A stretch of 64,000 nt of DNA from Sulfurisphaera javensis (GTDB lineage: Archaea > Thermoproteota > Thermoprotei_A > Sulfolobales > Sulfolobaceae), in NCBI RefSeq assembly GCF_041154675.1, contig NZ_AP031322.1, positions 868,001-932,000 of the forward strand. The letters are read 5' to 3'. The notes under the pieces were generated by a model. That model had not been told where the DNA came from, ran no database searches, and saw only the letters and a list, made by a program, of their open reading frames with translations. A program made the position numbers and the translations under genes. The number at the start of each line of letters is the position of its first letter. Position 1 is the first letter of the stretch. This document shows, piece by piece, positions 8,558-18,405 of this stretch.

Positions 8558-11500
8558 TCACTCCTCATGTCTAAATGGTATGTATTTGATCACATCATCT
8601 CTTGACTTACGATTTATGTTCCCGCACTTAAGTTTAATTATATTTGACTGTTTTTTTCTACTAGATTTCTTGACACTATTAATATCGTCACATACATATT
8701 CTATTGCTTGTATCTCTGCTAATGTAGGATTAGGTATAACGTTTCCAGTAACTAAATCTATTGCTGATGATAGAAGTATTCTATATACTTTCGAACTTTG
8801 TTTTAGTTTAGGTAGACGAATGGCATACAATCTCATTAGCTGACTAATAATATCGCTAATATAGTTATCAATATATATAACTGAAGTTGGTGAATTATTC
8901 TTTATAATATTCTTCAGATGTATATAAAGTGAGGTCTGATTGTTTCCTGCTACATTTCTTACACATTTTATTACATTATTAATATCAAATCTGATTTTTT
9001 CTAAATCAATAATATAAGAAGGAATTTTTGCGCTCAGAAGAATAGAAAGCGAAATTGAACCTGAGCGTGTAGGATAGTTTGTAATTGAATCGATATCGAA
9101 AATAAAACTGTTAATAATTTGAGGTGCATTTACTAAATTATTTATATTAATGGAAGAACAAGAAGAATTTGATTGATTTCCATTTAAGAGTAGCTTCAGA
9201 TAATTTACATTCATGTTTTTTAAAATATTTTCCACATAAAATAACATTGGTTCCACATTATAAATTACGTCATAAACCTCTTGTATACCATTGTAAGTAT
9301 TAGTATATTTCTGAATAATTTGTTCTATGTGATCTCTAGCTTTTACGAGATTTATGACTTCATCTATTATATTTCTTGATGGATTAGGGGTCTTCTCTGA
9401 TGTATATAATAAAATAACGTTTGAAAGGAAGTTTTTAATTGCTTGTTGATTTATCTTACGATTGTTAAAATCGATGTATATCAATGCGCAGTATCTTTTA
9501 ATTGTATTTTCGTCTATATCCTTAGGAATACGTTGCTGATACACGTTAAATAAGTATCTGAAAGCAAATTCTTCATCTATAAAGGAAATATCTATACCAA
9601 CATTTCTCATAAATAGACTTCCAAAAGCTATTCTCAATGTGCTATTAGTTCTTCCGGCTCTGCCTATTCTCTGTATATAACTTTCGCTTGATGTAGGAGC
9701 TCCATACTGATAAACTAACGAAACGCCAGGAATATTAAGTCCTAATTCAAGAGTAGAGGTTGAAAGAATTAATCTCCATTTATCACTATTATTTCTTATT
9801 ATGTTTTCTATTTTATTCCTTGTTTGAGGATCTAATTTTGCATTATGAAGCAATACGTAATATATGCTATTTGAATTTATAACATTGTTTGCAAATACTA
9901 ACACATCTTTAACAATGTTTAACGCATTAGAACTATTATTGTTAAAAGCTATAATATATTTGTTTATTTCTGATAAGGGATAAAATAACTGTATATGAGA
10001 ATACTGAGCGAGATACGTATCTTGAAGTAGAGAATAACCGTTCGGTATTTGATTTAATAGATCTTTAATTATTTCAGAACCAATTCTTTTTTGCCATGAA
10101 GTTATTAGTGGACTTACAAGCAATTTATCTGCATGAAAATGTTCCTTACGAATACCATTTTCTACGAATCTTCTAAAGATTTCTCCTTGAGTCGGAATAT
10201 TATCTATAAACGTAATATTGTGAAGGTAAAAGTTATTTAGATTGTATGCATTTTTGACTCCTAAGCTAAGTCCCTCAATCCATATAAGCGTAGTAGCCAA
10301 AGCCTCTATTAATGGAGTTTGTGAGCCCCCTCCTGGAGCTGGGAAATTTACTGTTGTTATTATAAGTCTTTTCTTTGAATTCTTGTCTACAAAATTGTAG
10401 TAATCTTCATATATAACACCAATATTTGCAATAGTATAGTATAGATCTTGAATCCATCTAAGCAACGGAGTTAGATCAGGTTGTGCTCGTTTGGATAAAC
10501 CCGAAACGTTTATTCCACCTACGTATGATAAAGAAACGTTATTAGGAACTAAAACTCTATCACCTATTGTTGCACTAGACAAAATTATATCAATTTTCCT
10601 ATAGTTAATAAATTTCTTTAAATCTTCATATAGGTTCTGGTAATTGTTCCCGTATTTATTCCAAAATGATAATAATAACAACCTAGCCAAAAGGAAATGT
10701 AAATTGTTTATTTTCGAAATATCAGTAAGAAATACATGTGCTTCATCAATAACAATTAGTTTAAGATTATCTAGTAAAGTGTTAATCCAATTTGGATTTT
10801 TGCTTAAATGATAAGAAAGCATTGAATGGTTTGTTATAATGATACATGGAGTGTTAATGGGATCGGAGCGAATTTCACTAACCCAATCTAAAATTTCGAG
10901 CCTATTCTTAGAAATTAATTCTACATCTTTATTTTGTGTATATCGTAATTCTCCTCCATTTATTTTTATACCACCTCGAAAAGGGCTATCCCCATTTACT
11001 TCATTTTTACTAAGAGGACTATCCCCATCCATTATCTTTACGCAAATTTTCTTTCCGCTAGATAACTGTGAATTTACCCAGTATATCAAGTTTAACATAT
11101 CCTCTAATTGTTGTCTAGCTAGCGCCTTAGTTGGATAAATTATAACTCCAACTCCTCCTTCTTTAAGTAACTTCAATATAATATAGCTCATGAAAATCAA
11201 GGTTTTACCAGCACCCGTAGGAGCTGAAATTAAGGCAATCTTTGGTTTATCAATATTTTGTAAGAGATCCATTATCATTTTTTCTTGGTAAGGATTAAGT
11301 GCTGTTATCTGGTTCTTACGAAGAGATTCACAAAATATCTCCTTAAGGTCACTAAACTTCTGTTCTAAATGCTTGCATAACTCCTCCATGTATTTCATAT
11401 CTCTGTCCAAGAAGTAGTCTTCAATGAAAGGCAAAATATAGGATTCTAAAACTTTATATGGCATTTCTTGTGTCATTGTCTTTTTAGAGTAAGGTAAGGA

Positions 11501-12064
11501 TGTTTCATAACGTGTAAGTCTAATCAATTCACCAAAGGCAGATTTATAGCATAAGCTGTTATTGTTTTTAATTTCTTCTTCAAGAAATTTTCGAATTTCA
11601 TTATAGTCATCTCTTCCTTTTAATTCATTCATATAGGTATAGAGATATGCACGTAGGTCTCCTTCTTTCTCTTCATTATGAACGGAACTATTATTAATTG
11701 CTTTCTTAACACTGTTCATATCCGTAGGATCGCATGGAAGATCAATCAAAAGTCTGCTTCTAATTAACTTGTTAAAGAATGATCTAAAATCGTTAGATGT
11801 AAAACGATAATTGATATTCATTCTCTTAAGGGTGCTTAATACTAAATATAAGATGTCAATAATCGTAAGTTTTCTATCCACATTATAATTAACACTAGAC
11901 TTGGAAGCTGAAACATAAAATCCTTTATTATATACACAAGGTGTACCTAATCTCATTAAACAAATTTCGTGCTTCAAAATTTCATGATAAATTTCAATAA
12001 AGGTATCAATGTTACTACTTTTAGGATCAGGACTCAAAGAATCAAGCGTAAAATTCTGACTCAT
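8558..12064 (-). CDS. Large DEAD/DEAH-box helicase, DrmA-like
   Basis: 1168 residues. Superfamily 2 helicase motifs are clear: a Q-motif-like LNPYQ, Walker A APTGAGKT (281-288), DEAH at 440-443, a motif III-like SSAT, and motif VI QRIGRAGR beginning at about residue 798. The N-terminal 250 and C-terminal 350 residues have no motif I recognise. The size, the domain order and the overlapping downstream DUF1998 gene match the DISARM DrmA-DrmB doublet. The 75-base gap from the upstream methylase holds a TATA-like ATTTAAAT, so it probably has its own promoter. DrmA acts in recognising and loading on foreign DNA. Confidence 0.85.
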   Translation of the reverse strand: MSQNFTLDSLSPDPKSSNIDTFIEIYHEILKHEICLMRLGTPCVYNKGFYVSASKSSVNYNVDRKLTIIDILYLVLSTLKRMNINYRFTSNDFRSFFNKLIRSRLLIDLPCDPTDMNSVKKAINNSSVHNEEKEGDLRAYLYTYMNELKGRDDYNEIRKFLEEEIKNNNSLCYKSAFGELIRLTRYETSLPYSKKTMTQEMPYKVLESYILPFIEDYFLDRDMKYMEELCKHLEQKFSDLKEIFCESLRKNQITALNPYQEKMIMDLLQNIDKPKIALISAPTGAGKTLIFMSYIILKLLKEGGVGVIIYPTKALARQQLEDMLNLIYWVNSQLSSGKKICVKIMDGDSPLSKNEVNGDSPFRGGIKINGGELRYTQNKDVELISKNRLEILDWVSEIRSDPINTPCIIITNHSMLSYHLSKNPNWINTLLDNLKLIVIDEAHVFLTDISKINNLHFLLARLLLLSFWNKYGNNYQNLYEDLKKFINYRKIDIILSSATIGDRVLVPNNVSLSYVGGINVSGLSKRAQPDLTPLLRWIQDLYYTIANIGVIYEDYYNFVDKNSKKRLIITTVNFPAPGGGSQTPLIEALATTLIWIEGLSLGVKNAYNLNNFYLHNITFIDNIPTQGEIFRRFVENGIRKEHFHADKLLVSPLITSWQKRIGSEIIKDLLNQIPNGYSLLQDTYLAQYSHIQLFYPLSEINKYIIAFNNNSSNALNIVKDVLVFANNVINSNSIYYVLLHNAKLDPQTRNKIENIIRNNSDKWRLILSTSTLELGLNIPGVSLVYQYGAPTSSESYIQRIGRAGRTNSTLRIAFGSLFMRNVGIDISFIDEEFAFRYLFNVYQQRIPKDIDENTIKRYCALIYIDFNNRKINQQAIKNFLSNVILLYTSEKTPNPSRNIIDEVINLVKARDHIEQIIQKYTNTYNGIQEVYDVIYNVEPMLFYVENILKNMNVNYLKLLLNGNQSNSSCSSININNLVNAPQIINSFIFDIDSITNYPTRSGSISLSILLSAKIPSYIIDLEKIRFDINNVIKCVRNVAGNNQTSLYIHLKNIIKNNSPTSVIYIDNYISDIISQLMRLYAIRLPKLKQSSKVYRILLSSAIDLVTGNVIPNPTLAEIQAIEYVCDDINSVKKSSRKKQSNIIKLKCGNINRKSRDDVIKYIPFRHEE

Positions 12065-12139
12065 ATTATTTTTACTTTCGGATATGTGTATTATATTTTT
12101 TTCTCTATGTAATTTAAATAGTATTTTTCAGATCAAAGG

Positions 12140-13225
12140 TTAAGAGGATATAACAATAATGTACTCATTTCCGCCTCTTTTTCCTATTTTTCTATGATTA
12201 TGCACTACTTCAGTTTCGATTTCAATTCTTCCCCATATGTTATTAATCTTTTCTATAATTCTATTTCTAACCTTTTCATTCTCTTCGTGAAAAATTAATA
12301 TTTTCTCTTTCATCTTTTTTGTTTTCTTTAGAAATAACTCAAGTTTTTGCTCATACGAAATCTTATCATTCCTTACTGGATTGTATACTATTTCTTCTGA
12401 GAAACTAAAGGTTACTCTTTTTCCTATGTATTTTTTTAGAAGCAGTGGGAATTTGCTTTCTTTTAGCCAAGCCCAGTAAAAGAATGATAATTCCATGTAT
12501 TGTATTTCGTCAAAGAATGGTGGGTCTGTGAAAAGTGTTGCTGATCTGTATTTACCATATTTGAAGGTTAATGCATTGCCAAGGAATAGTTTTACATTAA
12601 GTTGCTTTGTTATGAATTTCCTAGAGAAGTTTTCTATTTGTCTTTCAAAAACTTGGTAAGGGTCTTGTTCTTCATGCTTTTCTGGTACCCAGTATGATGG
12701 GACTCCCCAGCTTCCAGCATTTTTTCTTTTCATCTTTGAAGAGGGGAATAATGTCGCACAAAAAGCTCCGTACAGTGCTATTGCTGTTGGGAATTGTATT
12801 CCACTATCAACTACTTTATCTATTGCCTTCAGTATTGTGTAAAGTTTTCTAAAACTATCTAAGGTGAATAGTTCACTTACCCTCTCTACTTTTTCTTTCT
12901 TTAAGAATGATTTTCCATCCTTGTAATAAAGGTAGTCATTTGATAAGACCCTCTTTCTAGTCCTCATTTTTCTTGCTATTTCTAAAACCTCATAGGCTTT
13001 CTCTTTGAATTCTGATTTATCAATAGGTTGAGTATTTACAAATGCTACAAGGTACGCATAAGGATTAATGTCTACATAAATGCCTTCTTTTCCTCTTTCT
13101 GCCACATAACGAACTATTAAGCCAGAACCACCAAAGGGATCAAGAACGACGTCAGAAGTATAATCAATGTATTTTTCAATTAATGATTCGGGTTTTCTTT
13201 CCCAATAACGTAAAAGCATAAACAT
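12140..13225 (-). CDS. Amino-DNA methyltransferase with DPPF catalytic motif
   Basis: 361 residues. SAM-binding motif DPFGGSG is at residues 29-35 and the catalytic motif at 234-237 reads DPPF, followed by FDEIQYMEL. The layout (motif I first, catalytic motif later) and the YWERKP start resemble DUF1156-like and N4/N6 amino-methylases, but it is much shorter than the 864-plus-residue methylase at the left edge. DPPF in place of DPPY occurs in some active enzymes. A TATA-like TATTTAA lies about 25 bases upstream, indicating a leaderless start at 13225 or the ATG two codons on. It precedes the helicase gene on the same strand and is a candidate for the modification arm of the system. Confidence 0.75.
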   Translation of the reverse strand: MFMLLRYWERKPESLIEKYIDYTSDVVLDPFGGSGLIVRYVAERGKEGIYVDINPYAYLVAFVNTQPIDKSEFKEKAYEVLEIARKMRTRKRVLSNDYLYYKDGKSFLKKEKVERVSELFTLDSFRKLYTILKAIDKVVDSGIQFPTAIALYGAFCATLFPSSKMKRKNAGSWGVPSYWVPEKHEEQDPYQVFERQIENFSRKFITKQLNVKLFLGNALTFKYGKYRSATLFTDPPFFDEIQYMELSFFYWAWLKESKFPLLLKKYIGKRVTFSFSEEIVYNPVRNDKISYEQKLELFLKKTKKMKEKILIFHEENEKVRNRIIEKINNIWGRIEIETEVVHNHRKIGKRGGNEYIIVISS

Positions 13226-13545
13226 ATTTATCTTTAAATAAAAGAATTAAATACTATTTCTCTATACAAATCCGGTATTACCATTATGAGAGGAGTTATT
13301 AGTTATTTTTTAATAGCATGGTTAAAAGAATAATTATGGTTATTTCTCAATTTGTATCTTACCTACTTTTCATTTTGGTCATTATTCTACCTCTCTTTAA
13401 CTACATAAAACAAGGATTAGCTCTTACTGCCTGCTTAGTTATTTTTTCGCTATAAATGCACTTTTCCTTATCTTAGCACAACACTCCATCTCCTTTGAGT
13501 CACATAACATGATCCGGACATCTTTACACGTAATATATTGTTCAC
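13226..13545. other. Intergenic region, no gene seen
   Basis: About 320 bases between the methylase and the broken ATPase gene. No reading frame or repeat was recognised. Confidence 0.4.
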
Positions 13546-15007
13546 TCACGGTAGTTTTAACTCCCATTCTAATATTTTGTTCATAACTTCCTCAGTTATT
13601 CCGGGTATAGCCCTATACATTTCATTAACATCTGCTTCGTTTACACTTCCATCTTTAACATAGTATACCTTTACTTTAGCATTTTTAATAACTTCTTCAA
13701 CTTTCTCAATTACATCAGCTGGTAAACTCACTCCCACAGAGCTTAGCAGTTCTTCTATTTGTTCTTTACTCGGTTTAGCCCTTATTACTTCACCTATTAT
13801 TAAAGGTATTATGTCAGAATGTGTGGTTATTACAAACTTATACTCATCTGTTAGACTAAGGAGAACTAGTGCAAGTGCTACCTGATATGCGGGATGTAAT
13901 TGAGATTCTGGCTCTTCCACTAAAACTAATGCTGGTTTGCTTAGGGTTTGAAGTGGCATGAGTAAGCTTGATATTTCAGAAACTATTGCTGAAACTTGAG
14001 CAACATTTAGTACTTCTCCATCAAGTCTGAAATAGACTTCTTTCTCGTTTAAACCTACGTCGAGTTCCGTTAATGATCTGACTATGCTAGTCACGTATTT
14101 ATCTGAGGCATTTCTAACTCCCTCGTAATAGTATTCCTTAAACGCTTTGTAAAGGAAATAGTTAGGTTCTGATTGCAGAACTTGTCTTCCATAAGGGACA
14201 AAAAGAACCGATGCTATCTCGCTTTGCGTTGAAAAAACTAGGTAAACGTCACTGAGTACTTTATTCACGTCAATGAAATTAGCTAAAGCCGGTTTAACCT
14301 CTATTCTATTTAAGATTGACATTAGTAATTTCTCGTCTTTGGCTACTAAGTTTAAAAGTTCTTTATTTAAGACGTCTTCAATCGTTTCTATTTTTCTTAT
14401 CTTAATCATGAAGTATGAATATAATTTATTTTCTTTGAGTTTAGCAACTATTTTAACGTTTTGTGAAGAATAAATTTCAACCTCTTTTTCAGTCAATTCA
14501 ACATTAATTTTTATCAGTGATGAAATTGGATTGCCATTTAATTCAACTTTGTAATTGTCATCTATGTATGCTAATTTACGTAGCTCCTCAGTTATCGAAT
14601 CCATAATGGCTTTTTTGATTTTCTCGGTGATATTTTGTATGTCTACATATTGACTATAAACATAAGTAATTGATTCGTTGCTTTTTTTCGACATTCTCGA
14701 GCTTAAGGTTTGGTAAAGCTTTAGAAATAGTTTGTTGTCATGTTTCTGGTAAATATAAAACATTAGGGGCTAAGATTTCCATTGTTTTTATTGCAATTAT
14801 TAGATTATCTATGTCAGTTTGTAATGATGAAGTAATTTTCTCTTTAACTATTTCTTGGAATTTGTTGTCTAAAAGAAGAAGAGAGTGATAGATTGCTTTT
14901 AAAATGTAAGATTTTCCAGTTGACGGGTAACCTAAGATAAAGGTTAAGTCGCCTAATTCAATATCAGCATTCTTTATGGGTCCTAAGTATTCAAAATGGA
15001 ATTTCAT
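13546..15007 (-). pseudogene. AAA-family ATPase split by a frameshift
   Basis: Two overlapping minus-strand frames form one AAA ATPase. The 5' piece (14738-15007) has an ABC/SMC-like start and Walker A GYPSTGKS. The 3' piece (13546-14763) has the Walker B-like region LVEEPESQLHP and a downstream TTHSD motif, typical of AAA_15/AAA_21 and OLD-like ATPases. The pieces overlap by 26 bases and lie in different frames. Removing one base in the overlap, for example from the CCCC or TTTT run on the coding strand, would join them into a protein of about 490 residues. Such ATPases often belong to defence or toxin modules, which fits the neighbourhood. It may be a true pseudogene, a sequencing error or a recoded gene. 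Confidence 0.7.
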
Positions 15008-15269
15008 GATTATTATTACTCCGGTAAGAATAAATTTTTAATATTAGGGAGATGGTTGAAAGAAGTCGTCAATCTTTTTCTATTCGTAAACTTACAAAGC
15101 CTAAGAAATTGTATAGAAAGTTAGCAAAGTTTTGAAGCTATTTAGGTTAGGAAGTGAATAGATCAAGTTTATATTAAAACGACACTTTGTTAATTAAATA
15201 CTAGTTGTGTGTTAAAATTTTCTTAGCAACAAGAAGTTTTGACAAGTTTTATTTTACACTTTAAATTGT

Positions 15270-15800
15270 TTATTTGCTTAGATCTTCAAACTTCTTTAGC
15301 TCACTTTTTACCTTTTCTTCTAAAGCTATTATCATACTATCTTTTATTTCGAAATACTTATTTATTAATTCTGGGATTTCAGAAATAACCTCAATCATGT
15401 CATTCTTTACTTCTTCTATTGTCCTATATCTGGAGAAATCGCAGTCAAAGCCATTAAGCTGATATCCACGTAAATCTAATGCTAACTCTACGATTAAGTC
15501 TACAGTAATTACGACTTTTTCAAAGTACATCTCCAGAGTCTTCATTGAGCGTGTAGGTACTGTGTGTGCTCTTTTCTTTACCCATTCTTTCTCTTTCTCA
15601 TCCTTAGCTAATTGGACTAGCTTATCACCGTACTTTACTACTAATGCTGAAAGTAAAGCTTTAACAGCAGTAAATACTTTTCTAGTTGAGTTTCTTGTAA
15701 AACCTCTTTCAAAGAGCTCAATAGCTAATAATGAATCATCTAATGCCTCAACTAACCTGGCATAAATGTAACTATCATCTAGATTTCTTTCCACAGCCAT
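15270..15800 (-). CDS. PaREP1-family-like helical protein
   Basis: 176 residues, almost entirely helical and rich in Glu, Leu and Lys. The segment IELFERGFTRNSTRKVFTAV followed by KALLSALVVKYGD resembles the core of PaREP1/PaREP8 proteins, which expanded in Sulfolobales and Thermoproteales and are thought to be HEPN-like. No RxxxxH nuclease motif was seen, so activity is unclear. It stands alone between the broken ATPase and the broken exporter gene. Start ATG at 15800 is followed by a charged, plausible N-terminus. Confidence 0.5.
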   Translation of the reverse strand: MAVERNLDDSYIYARLVEALDDSLLAIELFERGFTRNSTRKVFTAVKALLSALVVKYGDKLVQLAKDEKEKEWVKKRAHTVPTRSMKTLEMYFEKVVITVDLIVELALDLRGYQLNGFDCDFSRYRTIEEVKNDMIEVISEIPELINKYFEIKDSMIIALEEKVKSELKKFEDLSK

Positions 15801-15978
15801 AGTTTAACTTCAAGAGTATTAAGTTTTGTGATTTCAAGCTCTAGCTCAACAATGAGTCGTGAAACGTACTAAAGTTCCTTGCAACGAATCAGATCATGAA
15901 GAACTGAAACTTAAGATTTAAACTTTAGGAGAGTAATTCATACCCTTAGTTTGCTGAAACTCATTATAAGGCTAGAAA

Positions 15979-17307
15979 TCATGTAGATCGTAATATCTCT
16001 TCAAAAGCTTTCTTCCAGTAGTTCTCTGAATATAGAAAGTACACACTTGTTAAGACTATTCCTAAAAGGGTATAAAGTGGATAAAAATAAGCTAAGAAGC
16101 TGGTTAATATCCCTACCCCTATGATGGCATAAGAATATGCTAACCTTGTCAATGTTAGTCTCTCTTGTTGCATATATTGTTGAGGAACTGGATAAAATCT
16201 AGCTAAAAGAGAAGTCATTATCACAAAACTCGGAGGAATTTCTAAGAATGCAAATGCTTCATTATAATGCCTTGCAATTAAGGCTACTATTGGTAAAGGT
16301 AAAAAGGCTAAATAAAGGGAGAAAATTTTACTTGCAAAGTACCTCCTTACAAATTCTAAAGGACTCATTATAGAGAGATTAATCCAGAGTGGTTCATTTA
16401 TAAATGATGCTTGAGCTATTGAAAACACTAAGAAAAATTCGGTAAGAATGAAAATTAAGGAAAAGATTGAGGTGAAAAGAAGAAGGTAATATAATACTGA
16501 CATGGCTAGCATTCCTAAAGTTACATAATATACTTTAACCCTAGCTACCATATATTGCCCACCCATAAATGTACTAGCTCTTCCACCTAACTCTATAAGG
16601 TTGATGTTTTTCTTTAACATTGCAATAAAAGGAGAGGGAGACGAGAAGTCTATTACTTTCTGTACTCTCCCTCCCTTTATGACGCTCTGTTCTAATGTTT
16701 TTTCAACTACCGACGTTAAGGAAAAGGACTTGTACGAGAAGATTCCTAAAAATATTGTAAAGATAAAGTAAAAGCAAATACCGTGAGAGAGCGGTGAGTA
16801 TGGGAAATTGAAATAAGCTGAGAAAAACCACAACACTAACGCCGTGGAAATCACTAGTCTTTTCCAAAAAGTCATTAAATAAAACAAATTTCTTAAAAAT
16901 GTTAAATTAAGAACAAAAAGGAATACAAGTATTAATCCAGCAATATGAAGGAATATGGAAACAAATACTAGTAAGGATAGCAAATAAAAGTAGATGATAA
17001 TAGACTCAGAAGTTGCAATTGCAATAAAGAATTCCTTATCATCGAGAGGAACTTGAAAAAGGAAGTCTAAATCTGATTTTGTTATTAATGCACTTCGAGA
17101 GAATAATGTGAATCATATCATAATGGAAGAGAATACAGAGGCTAAAAACAATATAGCAGATCTAGGGGGTTTATAATATGGTGGCATTATAGTTGAAGTA
17201 AAAATTCCAGCAAGGGTAGAAATTATTGCAAAAAAGATTAAAAGAATAAGAAGTGGGAGAGAGAAAGTTGATTTGAGCTCTAATTTAATAATTTTCTCTA
17301 TCATCAC
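15979..17307 (-). pseudogene. ABC-2-type exporter membrane subunit interrupted by an in-frame TGA
   Basis: The frames 17113-17307 and 15979-16983 are the same reading frame, separated by one TGA at 17113-17115. Translation through it gives about 442 residues with roughly ten membrane segments. The cytoplasmic stretch just after the stop contains KSDLDFLFQVPLDD, which resembles archaeal ABC-2 export permeases. No intact partner ATPase gene lies next to it. A Sulfolobales selenocysteine or pyrrolysine reading is not expected, so a nonsense mutation (from CGA or TGG) is the simple view. An internal restart giving the 334-residue C-terminal piece is possible. Confidence 0.65.
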
Positions 17308-17993
17308 TTCACCTTTCGTAACTATCTCACGTTAATTTCTATATACTTTCTCTCTGTCTAACTAATCAGTTAAATAATATAACTTTTTTCGTATGTTGTT
17401 GAGTTTATGTCATGATGTAAAATTTGCTCGTGATAGTACACTCTCTTATTATTCCAAGAATTTTTGAGCTATTGACAATGTATGAATAGAGAAATGTCGC
17501 TTGGGAACATAAATGATTAGTGTTCTCCCAAGTAAGTTTTTCTCCTAAGTTTTGGGATATTGTTAAGGCTTTGGCTACATACTATTATTAAGAGTACTCT
17601 GCCAGAGAAAGTTGGCAACTTGCTCTCGTTTTTTATGAGACTAAAACGTATTGTTTGTAGTCTGTTAAGAACGTTCAGACTGGGTTATGTGATGCTCATA
17701 TCAAATGGCGTTAAAAATGTTGAAATCAAGGCGTTACTTAAAGATTACACGATGGCATATCAAGACTATGTGCAAGACAAGATCATGCCACATTTGGGTT
17801 AAGGAATGTGATAGAACAAGTGCTTAGGAGAGCTAAACATAAACTTTCTCACAGTAAGCAAAGTATAGTGTCTTGTTTAACACGTTCTTACGTTTTGAGA
17901 GAAATTGTTGTACACGCTTAAGTTAAACTAGTTGTTTACCTTGTCTATTTATATATGTGAATCTTATATATGTGGGTAAGCAGATGGGTATAT
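17308..17993. other. Intergenic region with a possible decayed mobile-element frame
   Basis: On the plus strand, about 17560-17925 keeps protein-like stretches in two frames (VKNVEIKALLKDYTMAYQDY, then RNVIEQVLRRAKHKL). These loosely resemble the N-terminal part of TnpB-type proteins. Stops and at least one frame change break it. No end sequences were identified, so the assignment is weak. Confidence 0.25.
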
Positions 17994-18239
17994 ATGAATG
18001 AGAAAATCGTTACATTAGATGAGAGGGGAAGGATTATTTTGCCGAAAGAGATTAGGGAAAAGGTTAATGCAAGAAAGCTTAAGGTTAAGCTTGTCAAAGA
18101 AAGTATTTTACTTCAACCAGTTGATGATGCTGTAGACAGGTTCTACGGTATATTTAAGGGGAAAGTTGAGAAAGATGTGGATGAAATATTCAATGAAGCT
18201 GTGGAAGAGCGTATAAATGAAAAGGTACTTCGACGTTAA
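17994..18239 (+). CDS. vapB: AbrB/MazE-like antitoxin (VapB type)
   Basis: 81 residues from the ATG at 17994; a start at 17970 would add eight. The N-terminus is the swapped-hairpin AbrB DNA-binding fold: VTLDERGRIILPKEIRE, then a second strand region. The C-terminal half (KDVDEIFNEAVEER) is the toxin-binding helix. VapB antitoxins repress their own operon and neutralise a PIN-domain VapC. Its 3' end overlaps the start of a VapC-like frame that stops after 14 codons, so this antitoxin now appears to have no toxin. Confidence 0.75.
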   Translation: MNEKIVTLDERGRIILPKEIREKVNARKLKVKLVKESILLQPVDDAVDRFYGIFKGKVEKDVDEIFNEAVEERINEKVLRR

Positions 18240-18261
18240 TGTTTTGTCTATTATTTCTTAG
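18217..18261 (+). pseudogene. VapC toxin stub (5' end only)
   Basis: An ATG at 18217 overlaps the end of vapB in the usual VapBC manner and encodes MKRYFDVNVLSIIS before a TAG at 18259-18261. The FDVNVL segment is the first PIN-domain strand with its first catalytic Asp. Nothing PIN-like was seen downstream, where a HepT remnant lies on the other strand. The rest of vapC has been deleted or replaced. Confidence 0.6.
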
Positions 18262-18405
18262 AATTTGAGCGTGACTAACAGTTTTGTTTTTACAAGTGTG
18301 CAATTATTTCTTAATTTTTCCTTTTTAAACATTCCTTTCTCCATGTGTTTTATGAAGAGAATTCGTTTTTCAACTCTTTGTCACGTGCACTTCCCCTTAG
18401 TTTCT

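Noticed and set aside
17113-17115. TGA read as selenocysteine or pyrrolysine
   Set aside because: No Sulfolobales member is known to use either, no SECIS-like element was seen, and the site is within a hydrophobic/loop region without a catalytic Cys context.
17560-17802. Eighty-codon frame as a real gene
   Set aside because: It lacks a good start context, has no clear family and continues in other frames; kept only as possible element debris.
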